From the NCBI GenBank assembly GCA_949361645.1, contig OX442425.1:7678818-7742817 (forward strand): a stretch of DNA of 64,000 nt, written 5' to 3'. The DNA is from Spongilla lacustris. Taxonomy: Eukaryota > Porifera > Demospongiae > Spongillida > Spongillidae. Position 1 is the first letter of the stretch; the number at the start of each line of letters is the position of its first letter. Below the pieces are notes generated by a model, which was given only the letters and a program-made list of their open reading frames with translations, had not been told where the DNA came from and made no database searches. The position numbers and the translations under genes are program-made. This document shows, piece after piece, positions 42,548 through 54,875 of the stretch.

Positions 42548-45500
42548 CACTGTTAAAAAAACTGGCCCGAGGGGTGTTAGGTTTGAGGGGTGTTACAGCC
42601 CGAGGAGTGTTATGGCAACACACTAGAGTGTTCAGCTGACATTTATGGGTGTTAGCAGGCTATGCTGGGGTGTTAGCAGCATACCCCACCAACAGTGGGG
42701 TGTTGGGTGATTTTAGAGGTGTGTTGTCACAACACTGGTTTACCGCATCTACACCCCAATGTTCAGCCTTGTGTGTAATTACTTTCTGACTGTTGAGGGC
42801 GTGGTTTGCGAGATATAGTATGGCAGCATATGAACGATGGCAGCTGTGACTTCATATTTGAGGTGATGTAGATACAGTTACAATTCTGGACTTTAAGTGA
42901 CAGAGTTATATCTTAAAGGTATATGCACGCACACAACATACATGTACCAGTAAAATGTCTAACATGGCCCGTGCATTGGTGTGGATTTCTAGACTAGGGC
43001 AGCTAGTGCGTATACACGTTGCCTTTTCAACATGCACAGCAATTACCGTATTCATGCGTGCAATCTCGCTGTGCTTATGAAGGCTAGTGTGCAGTGTTCG
43101 TCAATGTGCACCGCTGTGCTCATGCTAGCGCTTCGCTATCAGTAGTGTGTTGTAGTACGCATGCATAGGCCCTATACTAAGTTTCAAATTTGATGCAAGC
43201 TTGTTCATGCCACTTTGTGTTGAGAGTGAAGTCAAGGTTAATAAGTATATATAGCATGGCATAGCCTACTTGGATTCTATTTAGATCACACCCTAGTAAA
43301 ATGACATGTGAGCATATTTACATCACTACTCACACTGAAGTATTTTGTTACGTGCATATAGCAAGGAAATAGCCTATATTAATTTCAAAAAATATATATT
43401 TCACAGCTTGAATATTGGGTTTATGCTAAAAGTGTTCATGCAGTCATGTGGCTACATGTCTATATCATTATACCACATGCAGGTCCTGATAGCAAGTAGA
43501 CAATAATGAAATATGCTGGATGAATGCTGCTGAACACTGTTGTGTGGCCTTAATGGCAGGAGTTTGGACACTCTTTGCATTCATCAGTACTGAGGTGTGT
43601 TCCATACACACATATAGTGATACACACACATGCACACATACACACATGTACGCACACATGCACACACATACACACACATGCACACATACACACATGTACG
43701 CACACATGCACACACATACACACACATGCACACATACACACATGTACGCACACATGCACACACATACACACACATGCACACATACACACACATGCGCACA
43801 TACACACCTACACACATGCACACACACATGCACACATACACACATGAACACATACATATACACACATGCATACATACACACACGCACACATACACACATA
43901 TGACACACACATGTACACACATACACAACACACACACAGACATGCATATACATACACACACATGCACACACATACACAACACACACATGCATGCACACAT
44001 GCATGTGCTGCTAATGCACACACATACACATATAAACACATACACTTAATTATCAACCTAATAATTCCTACCTGGGTACACCCCCAAATGCAATGCAAGC
44101 GTGACGTTCATTGGTTGACTGATTGGCAGCAAATGGGGGCAAGGGGCAGGAGTACCCCACGAGCCTGTGTCCCTGTACCCAAACTCCCCGGCAGTGGTGG
44201 CACCAGCTAGTGCCGCTGACCATAACCGGGTGAGCTGTGTACCAAAGCCAGGACGCTGGTCCAGGCTTGGGTTGGGGAAGTCTGCAGGCACCAGGGTGAC
44301 ACTGGTCACCAACTGGGTGACCTGTTTACCAAGCCAAGACGCTGGTCCAGGCTTGGCTAGCCGGCTTTGTAGGGACAAGCCCGCAGGGCTCCGCCCCCTG
44401 CCTTACTGTAATTGAATATGACCAGGAAATGCATCATACAGCAAAGTACAAATACATGTGGAGGGAGGGTGGGAGGGGGGAGGGAGGGTAGGGTGGGAAA
44501 GGTGAAGCTCTCCAGCGCCTGTTGACCAGCAGCATGCGCTGGAGTTGCGCATCATCTTTATATACATGCATACCCAGAGGCTGGTCATCCAATTATACAA
44601 CAATAAGCGAACAAAGGGGCCATCGCCCAGCGCCATCTGACAATAGTAAGGCTACTCCATATCACAAAAATAAGGCTTGAGTGTGATGTGGTTATGCGTG
44701 TAAACAGGAATTACTAGTGCCCATCAAAACCTGTTTCGCTCCCTAAACAGTACCATGTACACACACACACACAATGCATACATGCACACACATGCACACA
44801 CACACACAATGCATACATGCACATGCACACACATAATGCATACATGCACACGCAGGGGGGAGCGTCGATTAATAGGACTGCAGGACTGTTGGGGAAGGGG
44901 GAGGGGGGGCCTCATATTTAGCCAAATAAAATACGAAAGCGGGGGGGGGGGGGGGGGGGGGGGTCCCTCACAATCAGGCATCAAACAAGGAGGATTGACC
45001 AGCCCCCCTGGCTACAGGCCTGCATACACACACACATACACACACATGCATATTCACACATACACACACACAATGCACACATTAACAGACATGCACATGT
45101 GTGTATGTGTATAGCTTCATCATGTGTGTATATGTGTGCATACACATACACACATACACAGAAATACTGTTGGACAGCAAATACACTCAGAGAGAAGTGC
45201 GCTTTTTTTGCAATTGGAACTACTCAAAAGTCCTGTATAGCTTTCCTCAACGTGTATTCACAATTGTAATATATAAATATGTAAGGTCATGCTAAAAATA
45301 TATTTTATTGCTCATGCGTGACCTTTAGAAACACGTTCTGTTATTCAGGAACAGGTAAGTTCCGACTTTTTGGTAAGCTATTTGTTTTGTTCCAGCGTTG
45401 AGCGATGCATCAATTTTGAGTAAGACGAGTTGAGCGCTTTGAAGAGAGTTCATCGAGAACAGCAGTTCGCGATCGGACCGGAATGCCTGTTTTAACGGTC

Positions 45501-46169
45501 TAGCTAAGGAAAATTCTGCTACTACCGCTCGCTGCGCTGCCTCACTATAATGAGCCACTTCATAAGGCAGGTAAGTACCTTGTAGCGCTAAATAACGCCC
45601 TACCTTACCTTACAAAGGTCATATGACACGCTGGCTCTAGCAAGCCTTCCAGGTAAGCTTAACAATCGGTACGATTGACGCTGTTATTGTCACTGATCCG
45701 CTTAGCGAACATGACCATCGTCGGACTGAGGGCTGCACCCAAGATTCAATTAAAAAGGTTAGACATGTCTCATATTGGAACCTGACCATTATATATTGTG
45801 TTTTCTCCGTTTGTTTAGTGTCCAAAGGATGCAGAGAAACACTCCAGGACTACTCGATCGTCGCATAGGCCCTAAAGACATGTTTATAGTTTTGTTGTAT
45901 GATTGTATTTATTGTCAACTTTTTATTAAAATCATCAACTGTTGTTGTATAGTTTATTAAGATCAATTTATGTTGTATCATACGATTACGGTGCATGCAC
46001 GAACTATTGATACCTGTGTCAACACCCATTAGAGTGTACTGGCTACACTTCAGGGGTGTTGGCTCTAACACCCTTGAGCGGTTACCACAACACTCCATAG
46101 GGTGTTATTCCTAAACAGGCGTACGAACACCCCTAAGGGTGTTGTGGCAACACCCTTTTTTTAACAGTG
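42548..46169. mobile_element. 3.6 kb element with CACTGTTAAAAAAA ends and GGTGTT arrays
   Basis: Inverted ends CACTGTTAAAAAAA (42548) and complement ending 46169. Both subterminal regions are dense in GGTGTTA / TAACACC words in both orientations: about 12 in 42570-42770 and about 8 in 46020-46155. The interior contains a 430-bp CA-rich array (43612-44044), smaller CA tracts and poly-G, but no recognisable transposase. An unplaced minus-strand frame (45325-45558, containing LNAGTKQIAYQKV) is unrecognised. Confidence 0.6.
43612..44044. repeat. CA / CATGCA-rich array
   Basis: Mixed ACACAC, CATGCACACA and CATGTACGCACA units; a 56-base higher-order unit repeats about three times at 43625-43790. 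Open frames of His/Thr or Cys/Val here are artefacts. Confidence 0.92.
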
Positions 46170-47658
46170 TGGTGACTACCGTACGTAGAATTAGTGTAGC
46201 TATCTAAAAAAAAAAGTTGGAATCGACTTACAATGCAAGTAACCAGGGTAGTTTGTCGGTTAGTTCATGGCGATGTCGAAAACGTGAGTTAAATATTAAT
46301 TAGTCCAAGACCCTCCAACCTAAACGCCTTCAACACACCTCACCATACGTAAAATTTTGTGCTGCATCTGGCCATGCTATTTCTTTATAAAGAAAGAGAA
46401 GTTTAGGGGACTTGAGTTGTATCGGTTAGTTGTTCAGTAAAAATATAGTATGCCCTCAAAATCCTGTATCTTGGGTTCTAAAAGGGCTATAAACATGGCG
46501 ATAAGTTTGCCCGAATGTAAGCATTTTGCGCTATCGTACTCTTCGAATTCTATCAGATTGTACAAAGCACTCAACTAAAGAGGGGCGAGGCGTCACTTCA
46601 TCGAATTAGCACCATTATATATGTAATGGAATATAATTATAATATTATAGAATTAATTTTATTTTCAACCAGTCAAAAAACAAATAGGGGTTAATAATTA
46701 AGATTTTAAAAAAAATATCGAAATACCATCCACTGCAAAAAGAGCTGGACCAAATACTATATCCCAGGGTTCGATAAACCGCCAGGGTATAAATGGGGCT
46801 TCGGTCACAAAATAGGGGAAGTTTTTAGTATCTTTAATTAAAAGAATCCTAAAAAATCGAATCGTGCATAGTAGCATTTCTGATTGCTACCTCTGATTAC
46901 GCCATTTTCGTACATTCCATAAAGTTAAAACAGTAGGCGTGGCTAACTGAAGGGGGACGAGGCCAGGCACACAGATTAGTGGGGCACAACAAAAAACACA
47001 AGAACCGCTTAGCCACTAAACAAGAGGCTGCCTTGCAATCACTGCACAGGCATTGTTCTTGTAATGCAATGGTTAGCCTTTGATATAGCCATGCAGTGAT
47101 GGTAGATATTACCTGTTGTGTCATCATCATTATAAGTGATCATGAGTATAGAGTAAAACTAGTAAAGAAGTTTAAGACGCTCAATGTAGCTACTTTCATC
47201 CTGGAAGATCATTGCCACTTTGCCAGCACAAGGCTGAGGGTTCCTTTAGCACATCTATCCTTGTACTGACACAATATAGTATAACATTATGTACTTTCAG
47301 ATCTAGAGATGTAATTAACACATTGAGTATATGAAAGTATTATTGATTAGAAGATAATGGTTTCTTTTTAGGAAATTTCCATAGTCACCGCGTCTAAATT
47401 TCCACGTACGTCTATAAATCTCCAAAGTTACTATTTTTAGTCTCATATTCAGGGGGCCGCTCGCAGAGTTGCATTAATTGTAAATTATACCAAACCCCCT
47501 GGACAAAAACAGCTAAAAATAAAAATAAAAAGAATAAAAACCAGTTTGGGAATCGCCGTGTCCCTTTTATAGAGCTCACACTTAGTCTTTTTGCGGCTTT
47601 GCAAATACAGCGTGCGATAGATGGCTGGTGTCAAGTCCAAGGACCCCCTGACCTGGTT
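46170..47658. other. AT-rich gene-poor stretch
   Basis: No gene, repeat array or element border recognised. The longest open frame (46897-47130, minus) shows no known motif. Confidence 0.4.
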
Positions 47659-48200
47659 CCGGTGAGTCTAAGCCGTCTTATAAACAAACGTGCTCTCAGT
47701 CTATGCTGTCTACTGATTATTCGCCGCTGAAACTGGCGGGATTCATCAGCAGACCTAGTCTATTCCAGAACCCAATGGAAAGGCTTTTAAGCTGTTCCAC
47801 ACCAACCTCCAAGAGTTGATCGTGATCGTTCAGTAACTTAACTCTTGCCTAGCTTCGCGATTGCTTGATGTTCGCACAGCAACAAAAAAAATCCCGCATC
47901 AAATCAATTATTGATTTCGCAACAGATTTTAAAAAAATCAATTGTTAAATCAACGCATGATTTGATAGTAAAATCAAGTGCGCTTGATTTGCAATTGATT
48001 TTACTGTGAAATCAATTGTGAATAGATAATTGCGTTTTTTTGCTGTGTCGGGGCTGGTGTGGAACAGCTTAAAAGCCTTTCCATTGGGTTGTGGAATAGG
48101 CTAGGTCTGCTGATGAATCCCGCCAGTTTCAGCGGTGAATAATCAGTAGACAGCATAGACTGAGAGCACGCTTGTATATACGACGGCTTAGACTCACCGG
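47659..48200. repeat. Inverted repeat, 150-bp arms, with a MITE in the loop
   Basis: 47659-47808 and 48051-48200 are reverse complements with few differences (shared CCGGTGAGTCTAAGCCGTC and GCTTTTAAGCTGTTCCACAC-type words). The spacer is almost entirely the MITE at 47875-48047. Confidence 0.85.
47875..48047. mobile_element. 173-bp MITE with CACAGCAA ends
   Basis: Starts CACAGCAACAAAAAAAAT and ends TTTTTTTGCTGTG; flanked by TCG on both sides (47872-47874, 48048-48050), a possible 3-bp target duplication. Interior has mirrored AATCAATTGTTAAATC-type words. Tips resemble those of the 27419-28955 element. Confidence 0.75.
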
Positions 48201-49230
48201 AAGCTCGTACGGCGGAGGAGGCCGCGGCTGCACCCGGCAAAGAACATGCATAATGGTTGGGCGGGTGGCTGAATCGATACACTTATACGCATTGAGGTTG
48301 GCGCCCCTCGTGTGTTTGGCCCCTCCCCTCGGTAGATGCTGGGGCCGCCTCTGTATAGAGTTGCTTAACTAAACTGCATGTTCTACTTAGAGAGCTCTGG
48401 TGCATGGCATTGCAATTCTATAAACATTTTAATTAAACAGTTTTTTATTATGTTTATTGTACATGGGATTGTTTTTTTTTTTTTTTTCTACGTTAGATTT
48501 ATTAGGGTTTTATATATTGTTTGAAGGCGCACGGGCCTGATTTGTAATTTTTAAAAATGAAAATCTACGGACGCCGGCCTGGGATAAAAAGGTTTGTAAA
48601 CATGTGCAATGTAGCGCATGCGCGCTAGGATATTGCCAACAGACACCCCGTAAAAATAGGGCCTGGGGACGAAGCTGCTCCCCGTCCCAATTTTTATTAC
48701 ATAGAAAGAAATATACGCTATCGTATATCTGGAAATAGAAGTAAAATAGTGAAACCATACACCAATGTTAACTGCATGGCCACGAAACTTCACCGCGAGG
48801 CAACCAGTGGCGTAAGGCATTTACATGTACTGTACAGCACTTTCTGTTGGATCAGGCCCGTAGCACCCCCCTGCCTGCCGCTAGGTCCGCTCTATTCGGT
48901 CCAATGAATATAATTACATTAGAACGCATTAGTAAATCGCCTTACACAGTCACGTTTGTACATATGCTGTCCAGGAAACAAATTACATTGTAATTTAACA
49001 CGTTTACACTGTCAACACGTGATTTTCACGTTTGAATGGTAACTTGTTTAATACTGAGGAGCCAGGCCACTTCAGATCAGTCAGGTTCGAACCAAGCAAT
49101 GACTATATTGGTATTATTGGCGGCATGCGTGGTTATTACGTGTATATCGGTCCGTCCATGGGGTCTGCGACTCGCACAAGTGAAATTAAACAAAAGCCTG
49201 CTGTACGACGGGCAATGGAGAAGTTCCTGC

Positions 49231-49261
<31 letters not shown>

Positions 49262-49392
49262 GGCTGTGCCGAAACTAGCACCTCAATCCTAGATAGTTTA
49301 GAGATATCTGTACTGATTCCACATCATGCAGTGCATGTGCATGTACATGTATAAAACTGGCGATCAGCAAACATATATCAATCCAGCGCAGC
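48201..49392. other. Gene-poor stretch before the assembly gap
   Basis: Poly-T at 48471-48487 and poly-A at 49236-49260. No gene recognised. Confidence 0.4.
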
Positions 49393-49592
49393 NNNNNNNN
49401 NNNNNNNNNNNNNNNNNNNNNNNNNNNNNNNNNNNNNNNNNNNNNNNNNNNNNNNNNNNNNNNNNNNNNNNNNNNNNNNNNNNNNNNNNNNNNNNNNNNN
49501 NNNNNNNNNNNNNNNNNNNNNNNNNNNNNNNNNNNNNNNNNNNNNNNNNNNNNNNNNNNNNNNNNNNNNNNNNNNNNNNNNNNNNNNNNNNN
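49393..49592. other. Assembly gap (200 N)
   Basis: A round run of 200 N, so probably an unsized scaffold gap. By analogy with gene A, where the transmembrane exon lies about 740 bases beyond Ig3, the transmembrane exon of gene B would fall here. Confidence 0.98.
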
Positions 49593-50244
49593 ATTACATT
49601 CACAGCTAACCAAGAGGTCCTACCCCCCACCCCCACCCCCCTCCTTCCCAATACCAGGCTCCTCCCCTTATTCCCACTGGTGGAAAGATGTGCATGAATG
49701 TTCTTGTGTGCTTATGCTCATATTGTACATGTACAGAAAGCTGCAGTGCACATACCTTGTGTGCGAGGAGGTTATTTATGATACATGTTATATATACCCC
49801 ATAAACAGGGTTAAAATATATATTACAAAAGTATACCATTTGTTTCAACTGAGTCAACCACTGAGGTGATCTGTTGTGTCCCTTGATGGTGAGTGGACCA
49901 CTAAAGGCAACGCTTCGTTACCATTTTAAAACGCTCTATCGAAAACCACGCCCACGAAGCCAATCCTACACTACCTGTTGTCAAGTGGGCATGACATTAG
50001 GAGAAGCTTGGCCTCTATGAATAGTGTGGTACAAAAAATGTTCTGAAGTAAGGTCTGGGTTATAAGCTTTGTGTCAGCAAAGGTCACATAGTACAGGGAT
50101 TTGAAGCCCTTTCCAATGTATGTACAGTGTATTGTTTGACCTCAGAGTGAGGAAAGTGAAACCACCAGGCATACACACCTGCACAACACAAACACACACA
50201 CAACACACCCACACAACTCACACACACAACACATACACACAAAA

Positions 50245-50309
<65 letters not shown>

Positions 50310-50310
50310 C
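49593..50310. other. Presumed intron of gene B after Ig3
   Basis: No transmembrane-like frame was found on the minus strand here. Contains C-rich sequence near 49621-49660 and a CA array at 50165-50310 that abuts the Ig3 donor. Confidence 0.45.
50165..50310. repeat. CA microsatellite at the Ig3 donor of gene B
   Basis: (CA)n with ACACAACACAC interruptions; the sense strand reads (TG)n starting at the splice donor. Confidence 0.95.
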
Positions 50311-50568
50311 CTGAACATGCCATCGTTTGAATTGTGGTTGCTCCAAACCCATTGGTTGCTTTGCACTGGAAGGTTGTAGGACATCCCATAAGTGGCTGTG
50401 TTGAGGAGGCACGCCCCCAGGATGTGAAGTTGTCTCCAGGTGAGATGTTAGATATGCTGGTGCCTCCCAGGATGGTGACATCTGTCAGTGCTGGGTAGCC
50501 ATATGCCTCACACACTAACATGGCATGGGAACCCGATGTGGTGACTGACATGTTGACCACAGGGAAAA
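50311..50568 (-). CDS. Gene B, Ig3 exon
   Basis: LVCEAYGYPAL and TFQCKATNGFG mark the Cys pair. Acceptor CCTCCCACAG. Donor GTGTGTGCG is itself the start of a (TG)n tract. Confidence 0.82.
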
Positions 50569-51269
50569 CTGTGGGAGGAAGGGGAGGAATAGGATGGAAG
50601 GTGTATGAGATACTTCACAATCTTGTAAAAACATATTCAAGTACAAGTACCAGTACCTAAAATCTAAAACTGTACAAACTCACATGACTCCAATAGATTG
50701 AAAGTGATTGAGCTTGAACCTGCTTTGTTGGTAGCAGTGGCAACATACTGCCCTCTGTCTCCAGGCTGAATGTTGGATAATTGGAGCATGGTACTGGTGA
50801 CCACCATGTTGGTGGTGTTGTAGAGAGGCACTCCATTCTTGGTCCACACCACACTGGCAAGGGGGAGGCCAGGGGTGGTGAGGCTGACAGAGAAGGTGAC
50901 CATGGAGCCTTGGCTTGCTGTCCGAGAAGAGCTGCCCACAGCTGTGAGCACTGGAGGGACTGGGGAGGAGGGAAGCCAGTCAAAGCTTGGCCTGGAAGGT
51001 AACATACAAAATCTCTCTTGTTCGTGCACGTCTTGCAGAGTGCTTGTTATTCAAGTATACAGGGTGCTTTGACATAATGGAGTCAAAGGTATCTTTGGCA
51101 ACATAACAATACACAAAGGTCCCATCATTCTGAATAATCAAATGCGCTCATGCAGCCATTTCCTGCTCACCATAGGACCCCCCCCCCCCACCCCCCACCC
51201 CCTCCATGGCTATACAGGTCCATGGAGCTAGTCACAACACATGTCTCCAAGGGCTTAGTGGTTTAGACA

Positions 51270-51345
<76 letters not shown>

Positions 51346-51351
51346 TGTGTG

Positions 51352-51408
<57 letters not shown>

Positions 51409-52529
51409 ATGAGATTTTTAAAGGTGTGCATTAGACTCATATTAGGCACCAACAGGTCTGTTCATGTATCCTAGGAAGCTAGACATAAAATCATTACAAC
51501 ATTTTTTTCTTCTTTAAATTGCACATGCGGAACACAAACATTGCAGCATCATGTCTTCAACATAGTTTGACAAAGCAAATGTTAAAAAAAAAACTTGTAA
51601 CTTGACAAAACTAATGTTACTATGGCCATGGTAATGTAACCAAGTGGATGGCAAACATACATGTACCGGTACATGTATGGGTTCATTTTGTACCGAATAT
51701 GCACAAACACACATACACGCACACGCACAACAAACATACACGCACAACACACACAATACACGTACACGCACACGCACAACACACATACACGCACAACACA
51801 CACAATACACACACAACACACATACACACACGCGCGCGCGCGCACGCACGTACCTGCTTTGAGCACTTGAACAGTTGCTGGGCACGTCAATTGGAATGAA
51901 ATTTGCGCGGTACACGTGTAGCTCCCCAGGTCACCGCCATCGGTAACGTTGATGAGCAGACTGCTTTCCGTGCCCATGTTGTAGTAGGTGACCGAACAGT
52001 GGCACGGACGGGAGCCAGCTCCAATGGTCTGCGCGACGTCCTTGGTCCAGCTTACTCCGCCAGCTGCTCCGCGGTAGGAACAGTTAAGCTGCACTTGGTC
52101 TCCGAACTGAACAACGGTGCTAGGCGAGATGAACGTGAAGGCTGTGGGAAGGGCAGCATGATATCAAAACAGACGTTGCGCGTAGCCCTACGTACACGAG
52201 ACACAGTAGCATGCAGAGCAAGAGCAAACGGTGCGTCTTTGCTCGCTGCTGTTGCTCATATGGAGCCAGTCATGTAGAAAAAAAAGCAATGCGCTACAGC
52301 GAAGCCCGCCTCACAACCCTCTGCCACCCCCATCCTCCCTCCCTCTCTTCTGAAAATTTCTATCCCGTCTTTGGCCTTCGAACCCATGCAAATTTTACTA
52401 AGTAGGCCTATTGCTCCGCAATGGCTTCACGTACATGCGGAGTGACTTACGTTGACACTGCTGAGAGGTGACGACTTGCAAGGCCCATGACAAACTGCAG
52501 AACCACAGAAAACGTTTCAAGCACGCCAT
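50311..52529 (-). CDS. Ig-domain receptor, gene B, paralogue of gene A (3-prime part missing)
   Basis: Four exons: 52451-52529 (signal peptide), 51854-52141 (Ig1), 50684-50959 (Ig2), 50311-50568 (Ig3). Ig2 and Ig3 have exactly the lengths of their gene A partners (276 and 258 bases); Ig1 is one codon shorter (288 against 291). Phases are all 1. Most residues match gene A, so this is a recent tandem or segmental duplication in the same orientation, 16 kb apart. Introns are shorter than in gene A, which has gained transposons. The downstream stalk, transmembrane and tail exons are not seen; the assembly gap at 49393-49592 and the repeat-rich DNA beyond are where they should be. Function by family: cell-surface recognition or adhesion; the ligand is unknown. 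Confidence 0.8.
50684..50959 (-). CDS. Gene B, Ig2 exon (no disulphide cysteines)
   Basis: VTFSVSLTTPG, VVWTKNGVPLYN, GDRGQYVATATNKAG. Same loss of both core cysteines as gene A Ig2, so the loss predates the duplication. Confidence 0.8.
51271..51410. repeat. (TG)n microsatellite in the Ig1-Ig2 intron of gene B
   Basis: About 65 TG units on the plus strand with one GATG and one TTTG interruption; in sense of gene B this is (CA)n. Confidence 0.95.
51694..51853. repeat. CA / CACGCACA repeat at the Ig1 donor of gene B
   Basis: ACACATACACGCACA-type units ending in (CG)n next to the donor of Ig1. Confidence 0.93.
51854..52141 (-). CDS. Gene B, Ig1 exon
   Basis: QLNCSYRG, VSWTKDVAQ, DLGSYTCTAQ. 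Acceptor CTTCCCACAG; donor GTACGTGCGTGCG runs into alternating CG/TG repeats. Confidence 0.83.
52451..52529 (-). CDS. Gene B, signal-peptide exon
   Basis: ATG at 52529; reads MACLKRFLWFCSLSWALQV then VTSQQCQ. Donor GTAAGTCAC as in gene A. Confidence 0.77.
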
Positions 52530-54327
52530 GTCAGCCTATCGTTTAAACTATTATAAAACAGCTGTAAAGCTTGCAGCGCAGCACTGCTATTTAATAATTT
52601 ATAATTGAATGAATGACATACATGTAATCATTTGGTTGCAACTATCATCACGTGCATAGGATGGTTAGTTTACGTTAAATTGTCATACGCATGTGCCCTG
52701 TCTTCAGCAGGTCAGGTTGTGTTATAGCGATGGAAGGTCAAATTTTCTATGCGTAAGAACCATATAGGACGCTGAAAATCAACATGCAATTTTGATAGGT
52801 GGTTACAAACGATTGGCTTCACTTTAATATTGAAGACACATCGTCGACTGTAGCAAAACCCTTTTCTGACTTCATTGCAAACTTATTTATGTGTATCCGA
52901 CCGTGGCTCACCGCTCACGTTCATCCTTCCCACCACCATGTATATATTATCTCTGCCTTACTCAACTAATTAAATTTAATATGCATGGTTTAGATGAGTA
53001 GCGAAAACAAAGATCGCAATTGCCATCCCAAAACCAAATGGCGGAGACATGCACATCTATACATTGCATTCGCTTTTGCCTATTAATCTAAATTGTTTCC
53101 GCCAGTGACCGTACTATGACGTGGACTGGGGACTAGCCCTAGTACTATACGTAGAACTAGTGACAAGTCCCCAGTCCACTTCATAGTACGATACATCAAA
53201 GTACGTCTGGCTTGCGAGCCTAATGTTCATCGGTATATCGTGAAATTCCATAGTCCTCTGGTCGCTAATCGTATTCATATAGCTATGGGAATCGATTCCG
53301 GCTACATGTAGAAACCTTGCATTGGCAATGAATAATTGTTGGGACGCTAAACTTACGATTATGCCGCCGCGACCCTTGAGTTCATGTTATATATATATAT
53401 ATATATCATGTCATGGCGTGCATGTGGCATCAGTAAAGCTGTATTTGTAATTGTGGACTCTACATGTACCAGCCCTATAATAATAATATTCATGCAAATT
53501 CTCCATCTCGTCTTTAGCTTACCCATGCATACTGGATTATCTTACCTAAACAATAGATATACTGATCATACTCTACGTAAACAAATGAGACCACATACAA
53601 TGTACATGTACATGTACTGAAACAGATTAATAAATGCACAGCAATCACCTATACAGTATTGGTTGCACGGATGTATATACATACATGTACATCAGTATAA
53701 CTGCTAAAAAAGTTAATGTGTACTATTTAAAACCCATGCATTTGCATGCAGATCGTGTGGGATGTCAGTCTATATAACCACCATATGGGTAAAGGACTGC
53801 CTCCAATTAAGAGGGGGACCTTAACAGTCACACCTACATGCAGGCTACATTACCTGTATCAGACCCTGAAAATCCATGGGGAAGCACTTCTTGTCCAACT
53901 TGGGAAGGGGTTTGCAAAGGGCACGGCCCTCCCTCTGTTGTTTGAAGAACTGCCTTTCGTAATTGTGCCGCAAGATGCATGAATGCTCAGATGATATAAC
54001 AATTCAGCTGCAAAGAAAACACTGGATATATATGCATGGTTGGACCACATCAATACATGCAGCTACCAGTGATGTATCTAAAGGTGAATTGTAGAGACAT
54101 AAAGCTTCTACCCCCTACAGTGACTGCTCCAGCGCTAGCAATGGAGGACCCAGCTCATTGCAAACATTGTGGTGTGCTGAAGTAAGATGATGATGATTGA
54201 TAGGTCTGACTTTTGACATGATGAGACATACCTACATCAGAAACTTATATGTGCTCTCATTGTTGGATGTGAAAACTGTCCTTTTGTATATATATTTGCG
54301 TCGTTTGTTTGAAATTTCCCCTTTTTA
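52530..54327. other. Upstream flank of gene B, one short MITE and unassigned frames
   Basis: An 81-bp hairpin element is at 53110-53190. A plus-strand frame 53746-53982 (containing GKGLPPIKRGTLTV, LLFEELPFVIVPQDA) and a short one near 54140-54165 (EDPAHCKHCGVLK) look protein-like but match no family I know and have no convincing splice partners. Confidence 0.35.
53110..53190. mobile_element. 81-bp hairpin MITE
   Basis: CGTACTATGACGTGGACTGG and its near-complement (CAGTCCACTTCATAGTACG) with a small loop containing ACTAGCCCTAGT. Confidence 0.75.
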
Positions 54328-54835
54328 AAGGCGTTTCTTTACTAGCAACCGCAATCCGGATCGATCCGGATTGGGGGTGCGTCCACACTAGCTATTCATC
54401 GACCAAACCGCTGTAGGGCGTGCCGATACTGATAATTAATGGCCGCTGTCTCGAGTCCACATCAGTAAAACCCGCTGGGAATGGCTCTATAATCTATGGA
54501 ATGGCATACATTTACTTAGCGGCGTACATGGAGCTACGCAAAAAGTCACCTTAGGAAAAAAGGGACACGTGACCTTGTCCTGTTACATGTATACCATTAG
54601 TACCTCCATTCGAGTCCTTAACCTAGTGCCTGTGCGCGTTTACGTCTCGTATAATTGTATGGATCATGCATGCTTATAACCTTTTTTAATTTCTGCACTA
54701 GGTTTTTCATCTTCAGGACGCACTGCTTCCACGTACGATTGTACACGCAGACCAGTGCAGTAGGCCAGTACCGGGTAGCTATCCGCCGATAGATTAACTT
54801 GTTGCGTACAACTCCATCGAGCTGTCGTTGCACAT

Positions 54836-54875
<40 letters not shown>

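Noticed and set aside
43468..44049. Cys/Val- and His/Thr-rich frames up to 178 codons
   Set aside because: Translations of CA/TG repeat arrays.
44058..44378. 106-codon minus-strand frame near a CCCAG/GTAGG border
   Set aside because: It covers an internal 83-base imperfect duplication (ACGCTGGTCCAGGCTTGG twice) and shows no domain; probably repeat-derived.
48001..48282. 93-codon minus-strand frame
   Set aside because: It lies across the arm of the 47659-48200 inverted repeat and the end of a MITE; no domain seen.
49275..49697. Frames running through the N block
   Set aside because: The gap has no sequence, so these frames have no meaning.
53746..53982. 78-codon plus-strand frame with protein-like composition
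   Set aside because: No recognisable family, no paired splice sites; kept only as a note in the flank description.
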